Source: TMED14 sp964475135 (GTDB lineage: Bacteria; Bacteroidota; Bacteroidia; Flavobacteriales; Schleiferiaceae). Taken from it: DNA of 29,208 nucleotides. The notes beneath the pieces were generated by a model. The model saw only the letters and a program-made list of their open reading frames with translations, ran no database searches and was not told the origin of the DNA. Numbering within the stretch: the stretch's first letter is position 1; each line of letters begins with the position of its first letter. The position numbers and the translations under genes are program-made. Shown in pieces: positions 6,445 to 14,699 of the stretch. The DNA lies in assembly GCA_964475135.1 (NCBI GenBank), contig CAYYWL010000020.1:1-29208 (forward strand), read 5' to 3'.

Positions 6445-8979
6445 CTACTTCGTGCGAATGTAGGTTCCTACGGGTGGCTCCACCTTAACCCACTCGGGGT
6501 TCAGTTCGCGAAGCTCTTTTTCTTTAACACCGAGGTCCTTCGCTAAGGTCTTCCAGGTTTCTCCGAGGTTCACCTGGCGGTACTTTGAATCGAAGTCCGC
6601 ATAGTCACCGTTCGGGGTAACCTTAAGGATCATTCCTGGCTCGAGCTTCACGCCACGAAGACCGCCGTTCAGCTTGCGCAAATCGGTGATGTTCACGCTC
6701 GCGTTGCGGCAGACCGTTGCAAAGCTCTCTTTGTCTCCTACCGTATAGATTTCACCCTTAACGGGCTTTGCTGGCTCGGCATTCTTGGCCTTCTCTCCCA
6801 TCTCCTCAGCCAACGCTGCAGTATCCACGGGCGGAGTATAGTCGTCACGGATAACGCGGAAGTCGGTTCGGCGGTTGATCTGGTTGGCGGTCTCTTGCTG
6901 CGAAGTAGGCATCTTGCGGATGTTGGCTTCGGTCAGCACGGTACCAGTTGGAAACAAATCCTTACCCAGTCCTTTATAGTTCTGCGGAATCTCAAACGGC
7001 TGCGTCTCGCCCATACCCAGCGATACGAGTCGAGCGGGGTCGATGCCCTTGCTGATGAGGTACTTCACACAGGTATCGGCACGCTTTTGCGAGAGCGCCT
7101 GGTTCTTGTCGTCGGCATCGCGGTAGTCGGTGTGCGAGCGAAGCTCGATCACAATGTTTGGATTGAGAACCAGTGTACGATAGACCGTATCTAGAGCCGC
7201 ACGCGATTTCTCGGTAAGATCCCACTTTGCAAGCGCGAAGTAGAGCTCCGGAAGGATTACCGGGTACTCAATAGGCGCCATGGTCGCCGCGATTTCCATC
7301 GTGTGACGGAACACGTTTTCGTTCTCTACAAATACAAATTTGTCGAGATTCAATCCCATGGTATTTGCCTTGGCTCCGCCGTTCAAAAACTTTTTCTTTT
7401 CGAATGCAAACGAGTAGTTTACGTCTGCGCTCAATTTTTCGTCGATCAGTTCAAACGTGCCCAACTTGTCGGTCATCACAGTGGCCGTAAAGCCGTCACT
7501 GCCCGAAATTTTCACAGTAGCATTGGCGAGCGGAGTTTGGTCCTTTTCACTCTTCAAGGTTCCGCGCAAGCCGTACTTCAACGGAACCTCGTAAATCGTC
7601 CAAATGTCATCTCCTCCGGTTCCGCCTGCGCGGTTCGTTACGAAGTAGCCATCCCGAAGTCCACCTGGACGCAAAATGATGTTGAAGTCGTCCCCAGAGC
7701 TATTGAGCGGAGACTTCAAGTTTTCGGGCTCACCCGTGGGCAGTCCGTCTTCACCCACAGCAACCCGAAAGAGGTCAAAACCACCCATACCGGGTAGGCC
7801 GTCGCTCGAGAAGTACAAGAATCCATCGTCGTGAATGAACGGGAAGAGCTCGTCACCTTTGGTATTGACGAGTGCACCGAGGTTCACTGGATTGCTCCAG
7901 CTTCGGCGGCGCTTGTCGTAGGTTGCGACCCAAAGGTCCTTACCACCCAAAGCACCTTGAAGGTCGCCTGCAAAGTAGAGCAATGTCTCGTCAGCGTTAA
8001 TACTTGGGTGACCGACCGACCGCGATGAGTCGCTGGTGAGTACCACAGGAGTTGGATCCTGCCATGTTTGTCCTGCGCGGCGGGTCACGTAAATGGCACA
8101 GCCGAGCTGGGCACGCTTCACGTCCATGCAGCGCGTGAAGTACAAGTTGCGTCGCTTGCCATCAAATGCAGGCGAACCCTCGTGGTCGATCGTGTTGATA
8201 ACCTCTGGTAGCAGCTCGGGAGCTGAGAACTTTTGTGCACGTGCCGCAGTAGGGTCAACTTTGGAAGCGCCACCCTTTGGCTTTTTACCACCCCGAGCAG
8301 AACCGTCAGCATTGAGGCGCTTGGTCGTGTAGATGTCCGCAAACTGCTGGCCGGTCCAGCCGTCTTGGCGCTTTCCGATTCCGCCTTCACGTGTCGAAGA
8401 GAACAAAAGTTCTTCGTAGGAATCTTGGCGACCGTCAAAAGCCAATCCGTACTCATGGGCCTTGGTATTCAAATCGGTGAGCGGACCCACCTGATAACGG
8501 GTGGTTGCCGCCAACCAAGCTACCGCAGCTTTAGCGCTTTCGATCCCTTGCTTTGCGCGCTCGTCACCCGGAAACACTTTAGCCATGTCTTCGTAAGCCA
8601 CCAGTGCATCGCCGTAATTGTCTTGGTACTTGAGCATTTCTGCAACACCCAAATACGCCTCGGGCTGAGTATAGCCCGCCTTGATCGCACGTCGGTACTG
8701 AGCCTCAGCGGCCTTGTACTGAGCGGTGTAGCGGTAGCACTCACCGAGCCGGTAGCTGATTTCAGCCTTTTCAGGTCGCGACTTGACCTTGCTGTAGGCC
8801 TTTCGGTAGATAGCGATCGCCTTGCTGTATTCTTTGCCCAAGTAGTAGTCGTCGCCTTGTCGGGCGATCTTGGGTCGCTTGGGCGCGTCGTCTTCGGATG
8901 ATTTTTGGGCCCACATTGGCGTCGCCATTACCCCGAGGGCAAAGGCTAAACCGAGCGCAAAATGAGTTCGTTGTGTCAT
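6445..8979 (-). CDS. PorE-like OmpA-family envelope protein with TPR, PD40 propeller, OmpA and LysM domains
   Basis: This 844-residue exported protein has a signal peptide (residues 1-24, cut after MWA). Residues about 40-155 are TPR repeats. Residues about 175-465 are PD40-type propeller blades with repeated 'hPSINADETLLYFAGD' and 'FPFIHDDGFLYFSSDG' segments. About 467-555 is a carboxypeptidase-regulatory-like fold. About 575-710 is an OmpA C-terminal domain with ELRSHTDYRD and LSQKRADTCVKYL, the peptidoglycan-binding type, interrupted by an insert around 663-695. Two LysM modules follow (about 744-787 and 800-842). The first four domains are in the order of PorE, a T9SS component that links the secretion machine to peptidoglycan. 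PorE is a lipoprotein in Porphyromonas, whereas no lipobox Cys is seen here, and the LysM pair is extra. It is a single-gene unit with its own terminator. An OmpA-family protein outside T9SS remains possible. Confidence 0.85.
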   Translation of the reverse strand: MTQRTHFALGLAFALGVMATPMWAQKSSEDDAPKRPKIARQGDDYYLGKEYSKAIAIYRKAYSKVKSRPEKAEISYRLGECYRYTAQYKAAEAQYRRAIKAGYTQPEAYLGVAEMLKYQDNYGDALVAYEDMAKVFPGDERAKQGIESAKAAVAWLAATTRYQVGPLTDLNTKAHEYGLAFDGRQDSYEELLFSSTREGGIGKRQDGWTGQQFADIYTTKRLNADGSARGGKKPKGGASKVDPTAARAQKFSAPELLPEVINTIDHEGSPAFDGKRRNLYFTRCMDVKRAQLGCAIYVTRRAGQTWQDPTPVVLTSDSSRSVGHPSINADETLLYFAGDLQGALGGKDLWVATYDKRRRSWSNPVNLGALVNTKGDELFPFIHDDGFLYFSSDGLPGMGGFDLFRVAVGEDGLPTGEPENLKSPLNSSGDDFNIILRPGGLRDGYFVTNRAGGTGGDDIWTIYEVPLKYGLRGTLKSEKDQTPLANATVKISGSDGFTATVMTDKLGTFELIDEKLSADVNYSFAFEKKKFLNGGAKANTMGLNLDKFVFVENENVFRHTMEIAATMAPIEYPVILPELYFALAKWDLTEKSRAALDTVYRTLVLNPNIVIELRSHTDYRDADDKNQALSQKRADTCVKYLISKGIDPARLVSLGMGETQPFEIPQNYKGLGKDLFPTGTVLTEANIRKMPTSQQETANQINRRTDFRVIRDDYTPPVDTAALAEEMGEKAKNAEPAKPVKGEIYTVGDKESFATVCRNASVNITDLRKLNGGLRGVKLEPGMILKVTPNGDYADFDSKYRQVNLGETWKTLAKDLGVKEKELRELNPEWVKVEPPVGTYIRTK

Positions 8980-9010
8980 GAGGGTGGTGGCGTTTCAGGC
9001 GCTGAAGTCA

Positions 9011-9018
9011 CGAAAATA
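9011..9018 (-). promoter_or_regulatory. Weak candidate -7 box of the PorE-like gene (TATTTTCG)
   Basis: TATTTTCG differs at one fixed base from TAnnTTTG and lies 31 nt before the ATG at 8979, just after the glnA terminator. A T-rich stretch lies about 17-20 nt upstream, but no clear TTG is present. This is a low-confidence call. Confidence 0.25.
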
Positions 9019-9034
9019 ACAAATGCTAGCGGAT

Positions 9035-9072
9035 AAAACGAGAAAAGCCCCTCGTGCGCCTGCACGAAGAGC
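9035..9072 (-). terminator. Intrinsic terminator of glnA
   Basis: On the minus strand the arms at 9072-9062 and 9057-9047 pair over 11 bp (two G-U wobbles) around an AGGC loop and are followed by TTTTCTCGTTTT. The glnA stop is 25 nt upstream. Confidence 0.85.
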
Positions 9073-9097
9073 CACATTTCTCAGAATTTTTTGAATT

Positions 9098-11287
9098 CTA
9101 GCGGATGTAAAGCAGTTCGCGGTACTTCGGAAGTGGCCACGTTTCGTTGTCTACAATCAACTCCATTTTGTCAACTTCGTAGCGAATCGAAGACAAGAAC
9201 GGCTTCACGGTATCGCAGTACGCCAAGGCACGTTCGCGAGCAGACTCAATAGCATTGGCCTTTTTGCGGGCCTCAGTCATCTCTTCTACCTGGCGAAGCG
9301 CCTTTGAAATGCGCTCGCTGAGCTCTTCAATAATGTCGAGCTGCTCTTTACACGTCTTCTTAAATGTAGCCTCCGGAAGCAAGGCTTTAAGGCGGAGCAA
9401 GTTTTCACTCATCACACTCTGGTACTTGATGGCCGACGGAATGATGTGATTGTGCACCAAATCACCTAGGGTACGGCTCTCAATCTGAAGATGCTTGAAG
9501 TACTCCTCTTGCAGGATCTCGTAGCGGGCATGAAGTTCAACCTTGCTTAGAACACCGTGCTTCTCAAACAAATCCTCGGCATCTTTGGTCACCAAGAAGT
9601 CCAATGCGTGCGGAGTGTCAGGCGTGTTCTTCAGTCCGCGCTTTGCTGCCTCTTCCTTCCAGGCATCTCCGTAGCCGTCTCCTTCAAAACGAATCCTCTT
9701 CGAGGCCTTGATGTAGTCCTTGAGCACGTTGAATATGGCGTCGTCCTTCTTCAAGCCTTGAGAAATTTGGGCATCGACGTCCTTCTTAAACTGAATCAGC
9801 TGGTCGGTGACCATGAGGTTGAGCGTGGTCATGGCATGCGAACAGTTGGCCAAGGAACCCACTGCGCGAAGCTCGAACTTGTTGCCCGTAAAGGCAAATG
9901 GTGAAGTGCGGTTGCGGTCGGTGTTGTCCAAAAGAATTTCTGGAATCTTGCCCACTACGTTGAGCTTCAACTCGGTCTTTTTCTCAGGCGACATTTTGCC
10001 GCTTTCGAGTTTCTCGAGCTCGTCAAGCACCTCGGTAAGTTGACTGCCAATGAACACTGAAATGATCGCAGGTGGCGCTTCGTTGGCACCAAGGCGGTGG
10101 TCGTTGCTGGCGGATGCGATCGCGGCACGAATCAGGTCAGCGCGATCGTGCATCGCTTTGATCGTATTGACAAAAAAGCTCAAGAATAGGAGGTTGCGCT
10201 TCGGCGTAGAACCGGGCGCAAGCAAGTTGATTCCAGTGTCAGTCGCGAGCGACCAGTTATTGTGCTTACCCGAGCCATTGACTCCAGCAAATGGCTTCTC
10301 ATGAAGAAGTACCCGGAAGTTGTGGCGCGAGGCCACCTTGTCGAGCAAGTCCATAAAGAGCGAATTGTGGTCTACCGCCACATTGGCTTCTTCAAAGATG
10401 GGAGCAAACTCAAACTGACCGGGAGCAACCTCGTTGTGACGAGTTTTCACTGGAATTCCGAGCAAGTGGCTCTCAAATTCGATCTCGCGCATGAACTGAA
10501 TGACGCGCTCTGGAATGCTACCGAAGTAGTGGTCCTCCATTTGCTGGCCTTTTGCCGGAGAATGGCCAACGAGAGTGCGGCCCGTCATCACAAGGTCAGG
10601 GCGTGCATGGTAAAGGGCCTCGTCGATCAGAAAGTACTCTTGTTCCCAGCCCAACGTCGCGTGAACCTTACCAATGTTCTTGTCAAAGTACTGGCAGACT
10701 GCAGTCGCTGCATGATCAACCGCCTGAAGTGAGCGAAGGAGTGGTGTTTTGTTGTCCAAGGCCTCCCCCGTATAGGCCACGAAAACGGTTGGAATGCAGA
10801 GGGTGTCTGCAAGCACAAATGCAGGAGAGGTTGGATCCCACGCGGTGTAGCCGCGAGCTTCAAACGTATTGCGGATTCCGCCGTTGGGGAAGCTTGAAGC
10901 GTCGGGTTCAGCTTGAACAAGCATTCCACCGTTGAACTTCTCAATAGCATAGCCGTCGGCTGTGGGCTCGAAGAATGCATCGTGCTTCTCAGCAGTCGCA
11001 CCGGTCAAGGGTTGAAACCAGTGGGTGTAGTGGGATGCACCCTTTGCCATGGCCCATGCCTTCATCGCGGTCGCCACTTGGTCTGCAATTGCTCGGTCAA
11101 TTTTGTCGCCGCGGTCGATGGCCTTCATCACGGATTCAAAAGCCTCTTTGGGCATGTACTCGCGCATAGCCTTTTGGTTGAAGACGTTTGCTCCGAAGTA
11201 CTCAGAAGCCTTACCGGCGGGCTTGGTAAAGACTGAAGGTTTGTGGCTCAAGGCCGCCTCTAGGCCTAAATAACGTGAAGTTGGCAT
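9098..11287 (-). CDS. glnA: Glutamine synthetase type III
   Basis: GSIII makes glutamine from glutamate, ammonia and ATP in the cytoplasm. At 729 residues it is of the large GSIII (GlnN) class common in Bacteroidota, not the roughly 470-residue GSI. Signatures include LGWEQEYFLID (metal-binding glutamates), HNEVAPGQFEFAPIFEEAN, and GVNGSGKHNNWSL near the active site, then NRTSPFAFTGNKFELRAVGS, the GSIII counterpart of the ATP and glutamate binding segment. The C-terminal part (about residues 560-729) is helical and rich in charged residues, as in the family. It stands alone between two strong hairpins with its own promoter at 11310-11340, consistent with separate nitrogen-responsive control, although no specific regulator site is recognisable. 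Confidence 0.96.
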   Translation of the reverse strand: MPTSRYLGLEAALSHKPSVFTKPAGKASEYFGANVFNQKAMREYMPKEAFESVMKAIDRGDKIDRAIADQVATAMKAWAMAKGASHYTHWFQPLTGATAEKHDAFFEPTADGYAIEKFNGGMLVQAEPDASSFPNGGIRNTFEARGYTAWDPTSPAFVLADTLCIPTVFVAYTGEALDNKTPLLRSLQAVDHAATAVCQYFDKNIGKVHATLGWEQEYFLIDEALYHARPDLVMTGRTLVGHSPAKGQQMEDHYFGSIPERVIQFMREIEFESHLLGIPVKTRHNEVAPGQFEFAPIFEEANVAVDHNSLFMDLLDKVASRHNFRVLLHEKPFAGVNGSGKHNNWSLATDTGINLLAPGSTPKRNLLFLSFFVNTIKAMHDRADLIRAAIASASNDHRLGANEAPPAIISVFIGSQLTEVLDELEKLESGKMSPEKKTELKLNVVGKIPEILLDNTDRNRTSPFAFTGNKFELRAVGSLANCSHAMTTLNLMVTDQLIQFKKDVDAQISQGLKKDDAIFNVLKDYIKASKRIRFEGDGYGDAWKEEAAKRGLKNTPDTPHALDFLVTKDAEDLFEKHGVLSKVELHARYEILQEEYFKHLQIESRTLGDLVHNHIIPSAIKYQSVMSENLLRLKALLPEATFKKTCKEQLDIIEELSERISKALRQVEEMTEARKKANAIESARERALAYCDTVKPFLSSIRYEVDKMELIVDNETWPLPKYRELLYIR

Positions 11288-11309
11288 AGCAAATTGGTTT
11301 TTGTTGTCG

Positions 11310-11340
11310 CAAAACTACCAAAAATCTCCAACTAGCTCAA
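11310..11340 (-). promoter_or_regulatory. glnA promoter, TTG-N20-TAGTTTTG
   Basis: On the minus strand TTG (11340-11338) is followed after 20 nt by TAGTTTTG (11317-11310). Both elements and the spacing fit the Bacteroidota promoter consensus (TTG, 17-23 nt, TAnnTTTG). Transcription would begin near 11303-11305, leaving a leader of about 16-18 nt before the ATG at 11287. Confidence 0.7.
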
Positions 11341-11354
11341 AAAAAATCAATATA

Positions 11355-11397
11355 TTTTATCAACACCCCTTTAGAATTAGGGGTCAGGTTGATAAAA
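11355..11397 (-). terminator. Large hairpin after tatA, likely terminator
   Basis: A 10-bp outer stem (TTTTATCAAC at 11355-11364 with GTTGATAAAA at 11388-11397) encloses a 6-bp inner stem (ACCCCT/AGGGGT), with a CAG bulge and an 8-nt loop. It starts 2 nt after the tatA stop. On the minus strand a T8 run follows about 7 nt past the stem, ending in the glnA -33 TTG. Terminator function is likely, but the T-run is displaced. Confidence 0.6.
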
Positions 11398-11398
11398 A

Positions 11399-11653
11399 CT
11401 ACTTTTTTCGAGGCACTACCCCCTCAATATCACTTTTTATTTCTTCGACAACCTTAGAAACTTCACTAACGCCCGGTTGATCCTCGGCCATCTTCGACAT
11501 CTGCTGGGTGAGATCGGCTTGGGCATTCTTGACCGTGCGAATGCCTTTAGCAAGCGAACGCACAAATCCAGGAAGTCGATCAGGGCCAAAAAGCATCAGC
11601 ACCGCGAAAAGCAGTATGAGTACTTCTCCGGTGCTGATGAAAAGAAATGACAT
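11399..11653 (-). CDS. tatA: Sec-independent translocase subunit TatA/TatB family
   Basis: This 84-residue protein has an N-terminal membrane helix followed by the hallmark hinge and amphipathic helix, GEVLILLFAVLMLFGPDRLP then GFVRSLAKGIRTVKNA. TatA-type proteins form the pore-like part of the twin-arginine export system for folded proteins. The start is ATG 11653, 4 nt after the secDF stop. The longer reading from 11773 runs back through secDF and adds a basic leader foreign to the family. The tail is charged and ends in VPRKK. TatA and TatB cannot be separated by sequence reading alone, since Bacteroidota often have TatA-type proteins only. No tatC is in the window. It is co-transcribed with secDF and followed by a hairpin. 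Confidence 0.9.
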   Translation of the reverse strand: MSFLFISTGEVLILLFAVLMLFGPDRLPGFVRSLAKGIRTVKNAQADLTQQMSKMAEDQPGVSEVSKVVEEIKSDIEGVVPRKK

Positions 11654-11657
11654 ATTC

Positions 11658-14645
11658 CTACTTTTTGGACGTGTCGTACAAGATGGGCGACGCAATAAAG
11701 AGCGACGAGTACGTACCAACCACAATACCAAACAAGATGGCAAATATGAAGCCACGCAGTACTTCACCACCAAGGAAGAAGATCACCAAAAGCACAACAA
11801 TCGTGGTCATTGATGTATTAAATGTGCGACTTAACGTTGCATTCAACGCTTCATTTACTACACCTTCTGTCGGCTTTGCCTTGGGACCAAATCCTATCAT
11901 TTCACGAACACGGTCAAATACAACAACCGTATCGTTGATGGAGTAACCAATCACGGTCAGGATCGCGGCGATAAACGCTTGATCAACCTCAAGTGAAAAA
12001 GGTAGGATTCCATCAAACAATGCAAATGCGCCTAAGGTGATTACCACATCATGCATCAACGCAACTACGGCGCCTAACGAATATTGCCAACGGCTAAAGC
12101 GAACAAGTAGGTAGATGAAAATACCAAGCAATGAAAACAAAATTGCCCAAACAGCTGAATTAGCAATGTCATCCGCTACGGTTGGTCCCACCTGACGGTA
12201 CGAGACGATTCCCAAGCCAAGCTCTCCAGGGTTATCAAATTCAGATGCAGAAGGTGCTTTAGTGTAAAAATCTTTCACTCCGGCATATAGTTGAGCACGA
12301 AGTGCCTCTTCGACTTCTGAACCCGACTCGGCGATACGGAAGTTGGTTGTGATTACCACTTGCTCTGGCGTGCCAAGGGTTTTAACAATAGGAGTGAACG
12401 ATTTTCCACTTTCATTCACAAAAACCTTAGCTAAGCTTGAGCTCACTTTAGAAACCTCAACAGGTTGATCAAAACGAACTTGGTACGTGCGACCACCTTC
12501 AAAGTCTACGCCGTAACTCAATCCTTTCGTGAAGAGTACTACCAAACTACCTGCGACAAGAAGAGAAGAAAGGATATATGCAGGTTTGCGGGTTTTGACA
12601 AAATTAAAGTTGGTATTGACAAACCACTTTTCAGTTGCCTTGGTAGTAAAACTCAGTGATCCACCGCGGCTGAGCTTCCACTCAATGTACAAGCGTGAAA
12701 CGAAAATCGCCGTAAACAGTGAAGACAGAATACCAATAATCAACGTCGTAGCAAATCCTTTAATCGGACCTGTACCGACTGAGAACAGAATAATGGCAGT
12801 GATTAACGTGGTCGCGTTGGCGTCTAAGATTGCACCACGTGAACCGTTGTACCCATCTTTGACCGCCGTACGCGTGTCTTTACCAGCGGCAAGCTCTTCA
12901 CGAATACGGTCAAAAATCAACACATTCGCATCCACAGCCATACCAATGGTTAGCACGATACCTGCCATACCCGGAAGTGTCAAGACTGCAGAAATAGCAT
13001 CAAGGATTCCGAAGATAAAGAACATATTCACCAACAGTGCCAGGTTTGCGGCAAAGCCACCTCCCGAGTAGTAGAACACCATGTAGGCAAAGACCACCAA
13101 GAAGGCGATCAAGAACGAGTTCATCGACGCAGAAATGGCTTCTTTACCGAGGCTCGGTCCGACGACGTCAGCTTGGATAACGCGGGCCGGAACCGGTAGC
13201 TTACCAGCCTTCAGAACATTGGCCAAATCCGCTGCTTCATCGAGGCTAAATCCGCCTTCGATTTGCGTACGTCCCCCAGAAATCTCGTTGATCACACGCG
13301 GGTAGCTGTAGACCATGTTGTCAAGTACTACCGCCACGTGACCTTTAGGGTTCTTGGCGCTCTCTTCAGCGGTAATACGCTGCCAAATTTGCGCACCATA
13401 GCCGTTCATCGCCATCGTAACAATAGGGTTGTTGCCTTGGTCGAATTCGCGGCGCGCATCGACGATGACGCCACCGTCAAGTTCGGGTTCCATGGTTCGG
13501 TTGCCGTTGAGGGCAATTAAGAAGGTGATACCTGCTTTGGGATCAGGGCGAGTCCACGCAAAGCGCACGTAGCGCTTGTCACCTGGGATCAGCGTCTTCA
13601 CTACATCGCTCTTGAGGTAGGCATTGATGGTACCCGTATCGCGCGGAAGGGCAAAACCGATGATCGGACCTTCTAGCGGCGTAAATGTTTGTGGATCAAC
13701 ATTGAGCTGAAAAATATTCAGCAGCGGATTGTGCTTAAGGGCGCTTGAGTCGGTTGCAGCGACCGCCGTTGATTCAGGAGTTGATACATCGTCAGCGTCG
13801 AGGGCTGTTGGCAGGTCGATGACCTTGGTCGCTTCTGATTTCGTCGTTGACTTGTTCGGATCGGGAACCACAGCACGAAGGCGCTCGTTGGCGTCGACCA
13901 TAAACTGCATCCACGCGGCACCGTAGTCTGCACGCCAAAACTCTAGACGTGCAGTAGACTGAAGAAGGCGCTGTACGCGAGCTGGATCCTTTACACCTGG
14001 CAGCTCAACCATGATTCGACCGGTATTACCCAGGCGCTGCAGGTTGGGTTGCACGACTCCGAACTGGTCAATACGGGCCTTCAGTACGGTGTAGACGTTT
14101 TGAACCGACGCCTCGACATCTGAGCGAATGGCTGCTTGAACCTCTTCGTCCGTCGCGTTAAACCCAAGGCGGTCCGACATGTCTTTGGTTCCGAAAAGAC
14201 CAGGATCACTCCACGACTTTGCGCCGCGCTTACTATCTAATGCCTTGATGAATAGATCAATGTAGGCTTCGCCACTGTTTTCTTGTTCTGCATCTGCCAC
14301 AGCAAGTGCCGCGTTCAGCGTCGAATCGTTGGGATTGGCCGCCAGACCTTTGATGACGTCGCGAACTGAAACTTCGAGGATTACGTTCATACCTCCACGC
14401 AGGTCGAGGCCTAGGTTCATCTCCTTCTCTTTCACCTCTTTGTAAGTGAACGAAGCCACACCGAGGTTGTACACCTCTTGGCTGGCGAGCGAATCCAGCA
14501 CGCGGTTGAGTTTGGACGGATCGTTTCCGGCTATCTCAAGTGCTTGCTTTTCAACGCGCTGGGCGATGAACGTGAAGGACAATTCATAAAGGGCCGCAAG
14601 CGCAAAAGCGACTGCAAACAGGCGGATTACCACTTTATTCTGCAT
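11658..14645 (-). CDS. secDF: Fused protein translocase SecDF
   Basis: SecDF is a proton-driven inner-membrane accessory of the Sec translocon that helps pull secreted proteins to the periplasm. The 995-residue chain joins SecD (about residues 1-640) and SecF (about 650-995). SecD shows MNLGLDLRGGMNVILEV after TM1, a large periplasmic P1 region, and the membrane motif GMAVDANVLIFDRIREEL. SecF shows GVDFEGGRTYQVRF and SINDTVVVFDRVREMIG. I start at ATG 14645 (MQNKVVIRLF), directly before the first membrane helix; a TTG at 14675 would add ten residues and overlap the -7 box. A good promoter box lies 27 nt upstream, and tatA follows after 4 nt. Fusion of SecD and SecF is common in Bacteroidota. 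Confidence 0.95.
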   Translation of the reverse strand: MQNKVVIRLFAVAFALAALYELSFTFIAQRVEKQALEIAGNDPSKLNRVLDSLASQEVYNLGVASFTYKEVKEKEMNLGLDLRGGMNVILEVSVRDVIKGLAANPNDSTLNAALAVADAEQENSGEAYIDLFIKALDSKRGAKSWSDPGLFGTKDMSDRLGFNATDEEVQAAIRSDVEASVQNVYTVLKARIDQFGVVQPNLQRLGNTGRIMVELPGVKDPARVQRLLQSTARLEFWRADYGAAWMQFMVDANERLRAVVPDPNKSTTKSEATKVIDLPTALDADDVSTPESTAVAATDSSALKHNPLLNIFQLNVDPQTFTPLEGPIIGFALPRDTGTINAYLKSDVVKTLIPGDKRYVRFAWTRPDPKAGITFLIALNGNRTMEPELDGGVIVDARREFDQGNNPIVTMAMNGYGAQIWQRITAEESAKNPKGHVAVVLDNMVYSYPRVINEISGGRTQIEGGFSLDEAADLANVLKAGKLPVPARVIQADVVGPSLGKEAISASMNSFLIAFLVVFAYMVFYYSGGGFAANLALLVNMFFIFGILDAISAVLTLPGMAGIVLTIGMAVDANVLIFDRIREELAAGKDTRTAVKDGYNGSRGAILDANATTLITAIILFSVGTGPIKGFATTLIIGILSSLFTAIFVSRLYIEWKLSRGGSLSFTTKATEKWFVNTNFNFVKTRKPAYILSSLLVAGSLVVLFTKGLSYGVDFEGGRTYQVRFDQPVEVSKVSSSLAKVFVNESGKSFTPIVKTLGTPEQVVITTNFRIAESGSEVEEALRAQLYAGVKDFYTKAPSASEFDNPGELGLGIVSYRQVGPTVADDIANSAVWAILFSLLGIFIYLLVRFSRWQYSLGAVVALMHDVVITLGAFALFDGILPFSLEVDQAFIAAILTVIGYSINDTVVVFDRVREMIGFGPKAKPTEGVVNEALNATLSRTFNTSMTTIVVLLVIFFLGGEVLRGFIFAILFGIVVGTYSSLFIASPILYDTSKK

Positions 14646-14672
14646 AGTGTGGGTGACTTTAGTACGAGGCGG

Positions 14673-14680
14673 CAAATATA
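14673..14680 (-). promoter_or_regulatory. -7 promoter box of secDF-tatA (TATATTTG)
   Basis: TATATTTG on the minus strand is an exact TAnnTTTG match, 27 nt before the secDF ATG. A TTTT run, not a clean TTG, sits 17-20 nt upstream. It is 7 bp from the divergent box at 14688. Confidence 0.6.
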
Positions 14681-14687
14681 GGTGAAT

Positions 14688-14695
14688 TACCTTTG
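14688..14695 (+). promoter_or_regulatory. -7 promoter box of the T9SS FG-GAP gene (TACCTTTG)
   Basis: TACCTTTG is an exact TAnnTTTG match, 4 nt before ATG 14700. If used, transcription would begin at or next to the ATG, giving a leaderless message and ruling out the upstream GTG 14682 as the start. No TTG is seen at the -33 position. Confidence 0.5.
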
Positions 14696-14699
14696 GAAA

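Noticed and set aside
8233..8901. Plus-strand open frame of 222 codons opposite the PorE-like gene.
   Set aside because: Shadow frame; the sense strand encodes clear TPR and propeller motifs.
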